Assembly (NCBI GenBank): GCA_900088475.1
Contig: FLMG01000116.1
Span: 1-64,000, forward strand
Length of the DNA: 64,000 nucleotides
From: Hyphochytrium catenoides
Taxonomy: Eukaryota > Sar > Hyphochytriomycetes > Hyphochytriales > Hyphochytriaceae
Direction: 5' to 3'
The notes beneath the pieces were generated by a model. The model made no database searches. It saw nothing but the letters and a program-made list of their open reading frames with translations, and was not told the DNA's origin. Below are positions 1 to 8,906 of the stretch, in pieces; the first letter of the stretch is position 1, and each line of letters starts with the position of its first letter. The translations under genes were made by a program, and so were the position numbers.

Positions 1-1767
1 CTCCTGAGCAGTGCTTTCTTTTCTTTCAGCAGGCTTCGTAGTTGGCGCCGGCTCGTCGCCGCTGACCTTTTCTCCTTGTTGGGACTGGTCTTCCTGCTGC
101 GGAGGCGGAGGGGTAGATGATGTGGGATTGAGATCTTTATCCGGAAGAGTGAGATTGCTCCCTGAGGTATCCGCATTGGACGCCGCGGTTTCTGTCGGTG
201 TTGAAGATGGGGAGGAAGGAGAGGGCGTCACCAGACTGACGGTGGGACTGTCTGATGGAGGGCTTGACATCTCAGCCGTTGGTTTTGGGTCTGAAGAGGT
301 CGGAGTGGGTGTAGGAGCTGGGGTAGAGACTTCCGTAGGTGTCGAGGTACTGGGTTCAGCCGTAGGTGCAGGGGTAGGAGGAGCTGTAGAGGCAGAGGTA
401 AAGGAGGCAGGAGGGGCCGAAGTTGGAGAGTCAGTATGGATAGGGGGAGGAGACGCCGTATTGGAAGCAGTAGGAGAGACAGGGGTAGTAGTCGCAGAAA
501 CAGGTTCAGGAGTAATGAACACCAAGGGAGAAGTGGTAGTCGTAGAAGGCCCAGGGGTAGGAGTAGAAGAAGGCTCAGGGGTAGGAGTCGTAGAAGGCTC
601 AGGGTTAAGAGCCGTAGTCGGCGGAGATGGAGCAGACGCAGTAGGCGACGTAGGAGGAAAAGTAGAAGAGGTAGATGTCGGCACAGGGGGCGTCGTAGTT
701 GGAGCTTCTTCAGAAAGAACCGAAGATGGAGTAGAAGCTGTAGGGCTTGGCTCACCAGTGGTAGCGGCCGGTGTCGGGAAAGAAGTAGGGGCAGGGGTAG
801 GAACAGAACTAGCGGCAGGGGTCGGCGCAGGAGTAACGGCCGGAGTGGGCACTGAACTAGGAGCCGCAGTGGCCAAAGGAGTAGGGGCCGGAGTCGGGAC
901 AGGAGTAGGCGATGGGGTGGGCAGAGAAGTAGGGGCCGGAGTGGGGACAGAAGTAGAGGCCGGAGGAGGAAGAGTACCTGTAGGGGCAGTGGTAGGGGAC
1001 GGCGTGGGTGCAACAGTGGGAGCAGGGGTAGGAGCAGCGGTTGGGGCAGGCGTGACAACAGGCTGCGGGTTATCTGAGGGAGCCCCAGAGATAAGACTTG
1101 ATGGTGTCACGGACTCCGCAGAAGCGCTGTAGCTTCTCCCAGCAGCGTCCGTAGCGTGGATAGTGTACCTTCCTCTGATATTCAAGCCTGAAGCCAAGTA
1201 GTAGTTGAGGCCACCAGCACCAAAGGGCATCTCTGTGAATTGTCCAGGGGGATACTCCAAGGACAGCTTTGTGATAGGTGAGTGGAAGTTAGTGGGATGC
1301 ACCGCCAGCCAGTTAGGGTTGACGCCATCCTTAACATAGAATCCCACGTCCCCGGAAACGCCCATCTGGCCGTCGCAGTCAACGAGCTCCCATGAAGCCG
1401 TGAGACGAGCGGGATAAGAGCCAGTGACAGCTCTAAAGAGAGTATCAGAGAGATCTAGATCTCCTTCCTTGCACTCTGGGCACCGATTAGTTATCATCCC
1501 TAGGACGGTGTTAGAGCCATAGGTGATTTTGACACAACGCCCGCAGACCTGTTGCAAGCCGAGGCTATCCCATAGCACTTGGTTGATGGCGACAAAGTGC
1601 TTCTTGGCAGGTGAGGGCAGATCTTGGTAGAGACAAGCTCCTCCTTCCCAGCCGTCCCCGTAAGCCGTGATATCTCCAGTACGTTTTTGAGCATCAGAGG
1701 AGTTGATGAGAAAAGCCAGGAGAAGTAAGGCCGTTAAGACCTTGACGTTGCTCTGTCTTGAGGCCAT
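1..1767 (-). CDS. Expansin-like secreted protein with Pro/Thr-rich tail (3' part beyond the left edge)
   Basis: The minus frame starting with ATG at 1767 stays open for 589 codons to position 1, so the stop lies outside. The first ~26 residues are a signal peptide (hydrophobic core ALLLLAFLINSSDA). A double-psi beta-barrel follows at about residues 28-130, with CGRCVKITYG and the acidic motif GDLDLSDTLF, in the place of the conserved expansin Asp. A CBM63-like domain follows at about 131-225 (DCDGQMGVSGDVGFYVKDG). This order is that of bacterial/microbial EXLX1-type expansins, which loosen cellulose networks without hydrolysis. Beyond about residue 230 the chain is several hundred residues of Pro-Thr-Ala-Ser repeats (PTPAPT type), probably an O-glycosylated linker to a wall anchor or another module off the window. 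No introns are seen. The enzyme assignment is by motif recognition; target polysaccharide and host lineage are inference. Confidence 0.85.
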   Translation of the reverse strand, partial: MASRQSNVKVLTALLLLAFLINSSDAQKRTGDITAYGDGWEGGACLYQDLPSPAKKHFVAINQVLWDSLGLQQVCGRCVKITYGSNTVLGMITNRCPECKEGDLDLSDTLFRAVTGSYPARLTASWELVDCDGQMGVSGDVGFYVKDGVNPNWLAVHPTNFHSPITKLSLEYPPGQFTEMPFGAGGLNYYLASGLNIRGRYTIHATDAAGRSYSASAESVTPSSLISGAPSDNPQPVVTPAPTAAPTPAPTVAPTPSPTTAPTGTLPPPASTSVPTPAPTSLPTPSPTPVPTPAPTPLATAAPSSVPTPAVTPAPTPAASSVPTPAPTSFPTPAATTGEPSPTASTPSSVLSEEAPTTTPPVPTSTSSTFPPTSPTASAPSPPTTALNPEPSTTPTPEPSSTPTPGPSTTTTSPLVFITPEPVSATTTPVSPTASNTASPPPIHTDSPTSAPPASFTSASTAPPTPAPTAEPSTSTPTEVSTPAPTPTPTSSDPKPTAEMSSPPSDSPTVSLVTPSPSSPSSTPTETAASNADTSGSNLTLPDKDLNPTSSTPPPPQQEDQSQQGEKVSGDEPAPTTKPAERKESTAQE

Positions 1768-2242
1768 TGGAGCCATATCTAAGTCAATTTGGCCTAGTTG
1801 ACTGGAACCAGCAAGCTACTGTTGAAATAAGGGAGAGAGAGGTTTGAAGCAGCCGTCTCACAAAGAGATCTCAGGGCTGTGGGATGAGCCTGAGAACTTG
1901 ATAGGCAGGTTGCCGGTGGCCAGAAGATTGATGAATGAGCAGATCTTCGGACGCGACTTGGGCCTTGGACTCATCTCTTGTTGGTGTCTCCTTCTATAGC
2001 CGTCAAGGATCACCTTCTGGACATCTGTGCAACTTCTACTTGTACTTTCTTTCCCTTCTGGCCGTTCATTCTTATGTATGTTCAAAGGGCGGGCAACCAC
2101 GGCCCTGGCGCCAGCAGCACATGAGATACAGGCTCATGAGCGACCCATCATGACACACCCTCTCCTCTCTGTCTCTATCTCATCTTCCTCTCTCTCGTCC
2201 CTCCTTGCATTGACTTCCTTGGCTTCATCTTCTTTGCTCTCC

Positions 2243-2279
2243 TCTCCTTCTCTCTCTCTCTCTCTCTCTTGTTCTCTCT

Positions 2280-2310
<31 letters not shown>

Positions 2311-2485
2311 CCTCTCTCTGTGTTTCCCCTTCTCTTAGCCCTCACTTACCACTGTTTACCAAAAATAGCTCCTCGATCTTAGGAGTAGAAGCTGGTTTTA
2401 TTTATTCCTTGCCTTTCAGTCAGCAACTACTGCGTCTCTCTCTTTCTCTCTCTCTCTCCCGTTTTCTCGCTCTCTCTCCCTCGCA
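2243..2485. repeat. CT-rich microsatellite tracts
   Basis: Two pyrimidine tracts on the plus strand (about 2243-2330 and 2430-2485) are made of TC repeats with single-base interruptions. They lie in the intergenic stretch upstream of the expansin-like gene. The Ser/Leu-rich open frames across them are low-complexity artefacts. Confidence 0.9.
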
Positions 2486-2788
2486 GCAAAACAGCGTTCA
2501 CGGTGTAAAACCTTTCCCTCTGTCTCACTTTCATTCCGTACTCTGTCTTCCATCCGACTCCCATCACTTCAATCAGTTGAAGCCCTTGTTACCTTACCCT
2601 TTCTGACAGTAAAAAGCCCATGTCACAAACTGGAGCTCCACACCATAGATAACCTTAGCGCACCCAGCAGCCTCCACTATCCCATAGATAATATTAGGGA
2701 CAGCTGAGGGGCTCACGCCTCATACGCCTACAGGCACGCCAGTGCATGGCGCTCTCTGACTGGATGATGGATTCTTAGCTGCCCTCCT

Positions 2789-2878
2789 ATTGGCTGCTTT
2801 CAGTAACTGCTGATTGGCTGAGGGAGGGAGGTTACCTTTCTGATTGGCTTAGACCTTGTGGTGCTGGGCTGTGATTGG
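2789..2878 (-). promoter_or_regulatory. Array of four CCAAT boxes
   Basis: Four ATTGG pentamers occur at 2789-2793, 2813-2817, 2843-2847 and 2874-2878, each followed by C. Read on the minus strand they are CCAAT boxes in one orientation with spacings of 24, 30 and 31 bp. CCAAT is the NF-Y binding site in eukaryotes, and regular spacing is typical of a promoter. The nearest candidates are the expansin-like gene about 1 kb downstream on the minus strand, or the doubtful plus-strand gene at 3129. Confidence 0.5.
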
Positions 2879-3128
2879 CCTACTAGTCAAATGGTCAAAA
2901 GGCCTCGCACTCCTGGAGTAGCTCTGTGGGCGGGTACAAACTGGCTCTGTCTGTGCACTTGTTTCGTTGGTGGTGTCGCATCTCTCTCTCTCATTCTGAC
3001 TCTTCCTCGTTTTGACTCTCCTCTAACTTAGGGATTTCCTTATCTTCCTATCTGCTGTTTTCCTGTCTCTCTGATGCTCTGTCTCGTTGGGTGTTTTTGT
3101 TGGAAGAGAGAGAGCATTCAAAGCCTCG

Positions 3129-3506
3129 ATGAACCGCAATGCCCAAAATACTGAACATAGGCGCAGGAGCGCAAAAGGTGCGGACGGGTCTGCCTTCATG
3201 AAGAGCTTCGTAGATCCGAATCCACCTGGATCAGCACTTGCAATACGCACAATGTACGTAAAGCCACGGTAACTGGCCCAAAAGGCTCGTCCCTTCATTA
3301 GAAGTAGTACAGTACGAATAAGGAAGTCAGTGATGGCTCTGTCTGGCGTGCTGCGAGGTCCCGCGCTGGCGACCTGCCAGCAGAGATCAAAAAGCATCTG
3401 CAGCGGCGTGACGATGCCGCCGACAGCTGGCAAGATGACTGGCGGAGCGCTGCGGTTCATAAAGCGCGCTGTATATAACATCGAAAAGGCAGGTGCATAT
3501 CTTTGA
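3129..3506 (+). CDS. Doubtful small two-exon gene
   Basis: A possible gene of two exons (3129-3253 and 3302-3506) joins in phase through a 48-nt intron with a GTACGT donor and a TTAG acceptor, giving about 109 basic residues without a recognisable domain. It follows the CCAAT array and a pyrimidine-rich stretch that could be a 5' leader. However, the same DNA is also open on the minus strand for 152 codons (3023-3481), so coding strand and reality are both uncertain. Everything else between 1768 and 4154 looks non-coding to me. Confidence 0.22.
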
Positions 3507-4154
3507 GGCGAATGAGCGGTAAACTAGGAGATAAAAAGTACGGCGTGTATACACTTGATATCACCTTCCAGCTGAGCTGATGTTGGCTGACAGCCCGACT
3601 TTGTGGAACGCATGGGTTGAAAGCTTTCGTTTCGCGAGAGAAGTTTGACGCTGTGCAGACCAACCATGCAGGCTCCGGGCTCTTCGGCACCATCCAGCTG
3701 GGAGGCTCTAGGGAGATCGCATAAAGATGATGCTCGGGTTGTGATGACATTGAGGCTATAAGAGCTAATCAATGTAACGCCAGATCACATCGCAGAGGAG
3801 ATAGATTGCTCACACAGAAGTTGAACTGCGAATAGTATGCCTAAAGGCCTCTTGATGATGACATCGTCGACGGTAGATTTCCTCTTGATGGTACAGCACA
3901 CACTGCTAGTTATGAGTCACAAGGAGACCAATGGGAACAAAAAGAAGTAGCAAGATACACTATGACTGTGAGCGAGTGACAACGGCAACCTCATAATGTA
4001 ACATAAAATGAGCATGTAGCTGTCTATAAATAGTAAGGTGATGCCTTCCATCAAGTGTCATGCATCTGGTACAAGGCAGGAAGCCATGCTTTCCTTCTTA
4101 GCTCTGTCAAGATGCTTTTTGCTTTTGCAGACTGCCTACGAACTTCTCTCTGGA

Positions 4155-6069
4155 TTACGTTGAAGCGTTATCTGTGGTGTCTTCTGGAATTGCCGCCAGC
4201 GCAGCTTTCTCTGTGCTTTCCACGCCTTGGGTTCCAATAGTGGCTGGCTTGTTCCTTAGACTCGCATCCAGCTGCTCGAGTTTGGCGCTAGAAGGGATCA
4301 ATTGGAGCCGATAAATGAAGGAGAAAAAAGAGTTGAGAAGATGATGGGGAGCTCCAGACACAATGAGAAATGTCAAGTCTGAGCAGCAGCCAATGTAGTG
4401 CCTCTACCGCCTTCTGAATGCCGCTTCTTCCAAGTACTTCCCTCCCAACTTGCTCTTTTTCAATCACTTTCCTACTACTTACATCAAGCTTGAGAGACCA
4501 ACAGTATCCTCTCTTAGTTCTCTGGATAGTCCTTCTAGGTAGGCGGTGGACTCTGCCATCTGCCTCTGATACTCTTGAACCGATTGATCTCTTGCCGCGA
4601 TCTCTTCCAAAGATAAGGGACGGAAGGGCTGAAATGTGACACTATGGATACCGCGGCTCTGCAGAGGACAAGAGGACGGTCAGACCTGAGAAACCCTCAA
4701 GAGAGTAGATGCAAATTGCAGCCAAGCACCAAGAGACATTAGAGCAAGAAATGAAGAGGAATAGGACCGAGAGCAACAGCTTCCGCCAAGGATGGCACCT
4801 GAAACTCCATATTACCTCGACAAATAAAGAGAGATGCTGCAACTGCTTTGACTTCATCTCGAATCCAGCCCTAAGCGCCTCCTTCTCGGCCTCAAAGGCA
4901 GCTAGGGCGGCGTAAGGAAGGGCGGTTATAGAGGGAGGATTCAGGACAAAAGTAGAGCGATAGTGTTAGAAAGGAGATGCAGAGAGATGTAGGAGAGAAA
5001 GAGAGACAGGCGGAGTGAGTTACCTGACATCTGCTGCACTTCAGCCAAATGCTTTTGCTTCAAAGCTTCAGTCTCTTCTTTTGCCTGATCAAGTTCCATA
5101 CACTTCTCCTTTAGCTGCGCCTGAAGGCATTCGCCGATGAGGGTGTATTTTTACAATGACACAAGGGTTAAACCAAGGTTTAAGTGACCGCAGGAAGACA
5201 GTGGGGACGGAGGGCACTTAGAAAGTCATGATGGCTACTGCTCTGACCTCTAGGGCGGCGATTTGTGAGAGATAGCCAGCCGCTGTAGCATCACCGGACT
5301 TCTTTTTCTCAGCTGCGAGCTTTGATTCTTCTCTTCTCTGTTGCTGCTCCTCCAATTTTTTCAAGGCAATGCTGCATTGTCATCATTAGGTCTTGTTAGA
5401 GCGGTTCATTGTCTACATCCTACCACTGTGCTTCGTTAGACCTTACTCACCTCCTCGTTCGAGACAGTTCACGGTTAGCGGAGGGTTGAGCTTCTGAGGC
5501 TCGACTCCCGAATGCTATTCCGTTACTTGGCATTACGGAGCGCCTAGCAGAAGGAGGGCTACGTGGAAAGATTAGCTGCTTAAGGCGCTCGACGGAACGC
5601 CTGAATATTGAATATATGGAAGAAATAGAGGCCAAGGAAGACTATCATACCCTTAAGAGCATGTAAGAAGGAAAAAGAGTAGAGTTAATATGGCGAAAGC
5701 TGATTACGTGATTGTGCCTCACGATGCTCTCTCGCGAGATCAAGCAGGGAAAATGCTATGTAGCAGATGCAGACTAAGAGATCCTAAGGAGGAATGAGGT
5801 CGCCCCGGTGGAATAGTGCAATATATTCTTTGAGAATTTCCTTGAGTTTACCGCTTAATGGGTCCTCCGGCAGCGCCCGCTTTGCTGGGAGGAATGCCCG
5901 TCTGACTGCCATTGGACTCCGTATTTTCCTTGTCCCGAGAAGCTATCCCGGAAGCGTCCGAGCTCTTTGCAGATGCAACGGTGCTAACCGTTGGTCGCGA
6001 TGTGAGTATACGGCTAGGGCCAGAGGAGTTTGCCAAACGAGCGTTGTTTGATGAGGGACCTGTCCTCAT
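4155..6069 (-). CDS. Coiled-coil protein of unknown function
   Basis: Seven exons join with consistent phases: 5852-6069, 5451-5600, 5248-5371, 5024-5120, 4816-4901, 4483-4628 and 4155-4287, giving 317 residues. The N-terminal ~120 residues are Ser/Thr/Pro/Arg-rich and low in order, with SP motifs such as FPRSPPSARRS that could be kinase sites. From about residue 120 to 270 the chain is heptad-like and charged (ALKKLEEQQQ, AQLKEKCMELDQAKEE), predicting a long coiled coil. The C-terminus is short and acidic. I do not recognise a family. The start at 6069 (GGGACCATGAGG) is the first ATG after a plausible acceptor or leader; the frame stays open upstream to 6189. It is divergent from the borealin-like gene across 643 bp, so a shared promoter and perhaps a mitotic role are possible, but that is context only. 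Confidence 0.7.
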
Positions 6070-6712
6070 GGTCCCAACTAAGCGCAGGAAGCACTGAACT
6101 AGAGTTTGAGTTGAAAAGCCGCCTTGGATTGATCTTCTCGTGGTTCCTGTACACACCTCCCGGACTAGAGTTATTCTCTCGATTGTCACAGAGACTCCTT
6201 GCCTTTCTCCTGGCCTTATCCGCTGTCCAGAGTCCAGAGGTCCGGCATGTCACCAGCAGAGCTGCATCGATAGGATCATCGTTGCCTTTACGTTCCACAG
6301 TTCTACAGATGAAGGAAGACAGAGGAAGGAGAGATTATAACCGTTGAAGTTTGAAATACTTCGAGTTCGCACCACAGAAGCCGTTGGCGCAGATAACGGC
6401 TAGGTTTGATGCTCCATCTCTATCTCTACGAAGACTTTTCTTTCTCTGAATGACCTGCGGCCTGCAGCGCTCTCTTAACAGACGACTCATCGCCGGCTGT
6501 GCCTTCTTGGCTTGCTACCTGGTACGTGCCCTCAAGTCTTCAAGAGCCTAGCACTCAAGGTACCTACCATAGCGGCGATTAGTCTTGGTAAGAGAGGGTG
6601 CTCTTTCACTCTTGGTAGTCGTATATTATTGTACCTAGAGGGGGCTGCGAAGGAGGTCGCAACATCGGTCTCCGGCATAGCTTATAGTCCTTCGAGCGAG
6701 AACTACAGCAAA
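6070..6712. promoter_or_regulatory. Divergent promoter region, coiled-coil gene / borealin
   Basis: This 643-bp gap separates two genes transcribed away from each other and presumably holds both promoters. A TTGGCGCAG element near 6384 resembles an E2F half site; otherwise I see no clear motif. The plus frame of the borealin start is open back to 6512, but the residues there do not look coding. Confidence 0.4.
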
Positions 6713-8412
6713 ATGGTGGCGACACGTTCTGCAAGACCCAAGGGGCCCACAAAGCCTAAGGCTACCCGAAAGCGAAACGCGGATGATCCAATTCCAGAGA
6801 GCACAACTATAAAGAGCCAGGCCGTACAGCAAGAAAGCAATGCAAGACGCTGGGCCGATGAAATAGAGAAAGCTGGTAAGGGTAGACGCTTCTGGGAAGG
6901 AAAGTTCGTAGTTCTGAGGAATCTGAGGCGGTAGTAACGAAGCAAGAGAGAGAAAATAAGCCAATGGAGGCCAAGTGGTTGCGTTGACGTATAAGACGCT
7001 GACTTGAGGTCTACAGTCGATGAGGAATGCCAAGAGATACTTCGAGTGACGGAACAGCTTGTGGGAGACATAAGGATACTCTTCGAGGTGAGAGGCTTTC
7101 CCTTGACAGCTCTTGCCAGAGGCTTACCTACGGCTTTGTGGTGTCCAGAGTTGCATTTCAAGCCTGCCAGAACATCTCAGAACCATGAAAATATCGCAAT
7201 TCATGTCGTCCTATGGCGGGAAGGCAGCATTACTTAGCGCCGAGGAGCTAATGTACGGCCTATCGGCTTTGTCATTTCTCTAATGAGTTCACTCTAATCT
7301 CTCAATCTGCTATGCAGCAAGTCTAGCGCAAAACTAAATGGAAAGCGGCAGCTTGATGCCTCTACGGTTGTTGAACCCTGTCGGAAGGTAAGGGAGATGA
7401 TGCTTGTGGAGACGTTCCCGGGCCTTTCTCCCCAGAATGGAATTTTATTATAGCAAAATCGCTGACAAGTAATCTCTCTTAGCTCGCTAACTTCACTCTA
7501 TTATGGTCTCCCTATCGTGAGTTTGACTTTCCCTTTCTCCACTTCAGAACTCAAAGAAACCGAGAACAGATCCGGTAGCTGCCGAACAAACGCCCAGTAA
7601 AATCATCCCACAGACCCCTAGTCGGAGCACCCGCTCAAATGCTACCTATCAGACCCCCGCCTTTGATCATAGGTTGCCTCAAACTCCAGCCACCCAGGTG
7701 AGGGAGGAGGCTGCAGCAGTGGCGTGCAGGGGTTAATAGATCAAGAAAGAACTTAAAGCTCACATGACCATAGATCCGAAGACCACGACGGGGTGAAAGT
7801 ATTATGTCTGTCAACGGATCACCCCTAGGCGATCTACGGTAATATTCCATATCTTTCCCTCGACCTCATCGGCTCAATGCTTCCTCTCCAGCGCAAGCAG
7901 GGCGGATACTGTCCTTCTTCGTTATTCTAGGTTTAGTTTATAGCGAAGATCTTCTGTGATGTTATCTGTGTGCTTTCTGTAGTTGCTTCACCGTCATCTT
8001 TAGCCACTTGCCGCTGTCGTGCCTCTTACAGTATCTGCTCGTTCAATGCACATGGTGGCGTATAGAACTGCTAGAGCAGTTATCGGAAGGACGAGTGATG
8101 AGTGTCAGGATGTGGCGGTTGAGGTTCTGCACAAGGATGGAATGTTTGTGAATCTTCTGGAGCCTGGAGCTGCTGTAAGTTACCTCTGACTAGGAAACGT
8201 AACTTTCCGTCTTGTAGGAATTCTCCTCTTCCTCTTTTCTGTGTGTTTCGCTTCTTTACGCTCACTGGAAGAGAAAGGGTGACATCCCCTGGTCTTGTAG
8301 CTAACTATGGTCCACCCAGGCGTTGCTGGATGAAGAAAGTAAGCAGGACGCTCTAAGCCAGCTTCAGAACTTGCAAGACAAGGTGGCCTCTCTCATGGAG
8401 CAGCTTCTCTAG
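6713..8412 (+). CDS. Borealin/Dasra-like chromosomal passenger complex subunit
   Basis: Eight exons agree in phase: 6713-6875, 7017-7087, 7149-7252, 7318-7387, 7548-7697, 7774-7838, 8066-8174 and 8320-8412. Borealin scaffolds INCENP, Survivin and Aurora B at centromeres. The N-terminus is basic. A helical segment follows (ECQEILRVTEQLVGDI, then SSLPEHLRTMKISQF and a GGK), matching the part of borealin that forms the three-helix bundle. The centre has a TP-rich linker ending TPAFDHRLPQTP, then RRPRRGESIMSVNGSPLGD, the hallmark of the C-terminal borealin domain. The last exons give a V-x-V...DGMFVNLLEP strand pair and a final helix of the dimerisation type. Start chosen for its AAAATGG context. 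The exon 7 acceptor could be 9 nt downstream. Family call is by motif pattern and I am fairly sure of it. Confidence 0.78.
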
Positions 8413-8906
8413 GCCCAGCGGTACTCTAGACCGCAAACGGCTGACGCCAATCCATTAACAAAGGGCTCGGTGAAACGATGGAACCTGCCTTGATCTGGGA
8501 TGAGACCTGCGCAATCCCAGGTTCATCAGACCACTAAACACAGTTGCACTACGTCACCCGCCTCACTCGCAAGAGTGACTGCTAATGCAGTGTCCAAGGG
8601 CGAGACGATGCAGCGACAAAGCGGCACACAAGAGGAGATGAACAAAGGGGAAGAGGGTCAATCTTGCTCTTTCATAGCAGCATTGATTGACACTTTTTAA
8701 GTAGAAGTACATTGTAACTATAAACCTTCAAGATGCTACCCTTTCATCCACTCAATCACCTCCAGTGCTTGGAGCCCGGAGACAATTTCCTATCTCACAC
8801 TCCAAGTACAAGCCAAGCAGAGTGCTCAGAGACGACCAAGCCTGCTAATCGTGCGCGGTGTGCAAAAGTCTCCCAATTCGTCTCTGTGTCCCGACTGCTA
8901 GAGCCA
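8413..8906. other. Convergent 3' region, nothing recognised
   Basis: This 494-bp gap lies between the stop codons of the borealin-like gene and the HAS1 gene. It should hold both 3' UTRs. I see no gene, repeat or RNA. Confidence 0.5.

Noticed and set aside
11-1132. Long plus-strand frame rich in Gly-Val repeats, a basic Arg/Ser frame at 436-855, and a Leu/Pro-rich minus frame at 228-1058
   Set aside because: All are shadows of the Pro/Thr repeat tail of the expansin-like gene, whose own minus frame is open throughout and continues from a signal peptide and two clear domains.
6512-6712. Upstream in-frame extension of the borealin start
   Set aside because: Residues are not borealin-like, and ATG 6713 has a better context and matches the family N-terminus.
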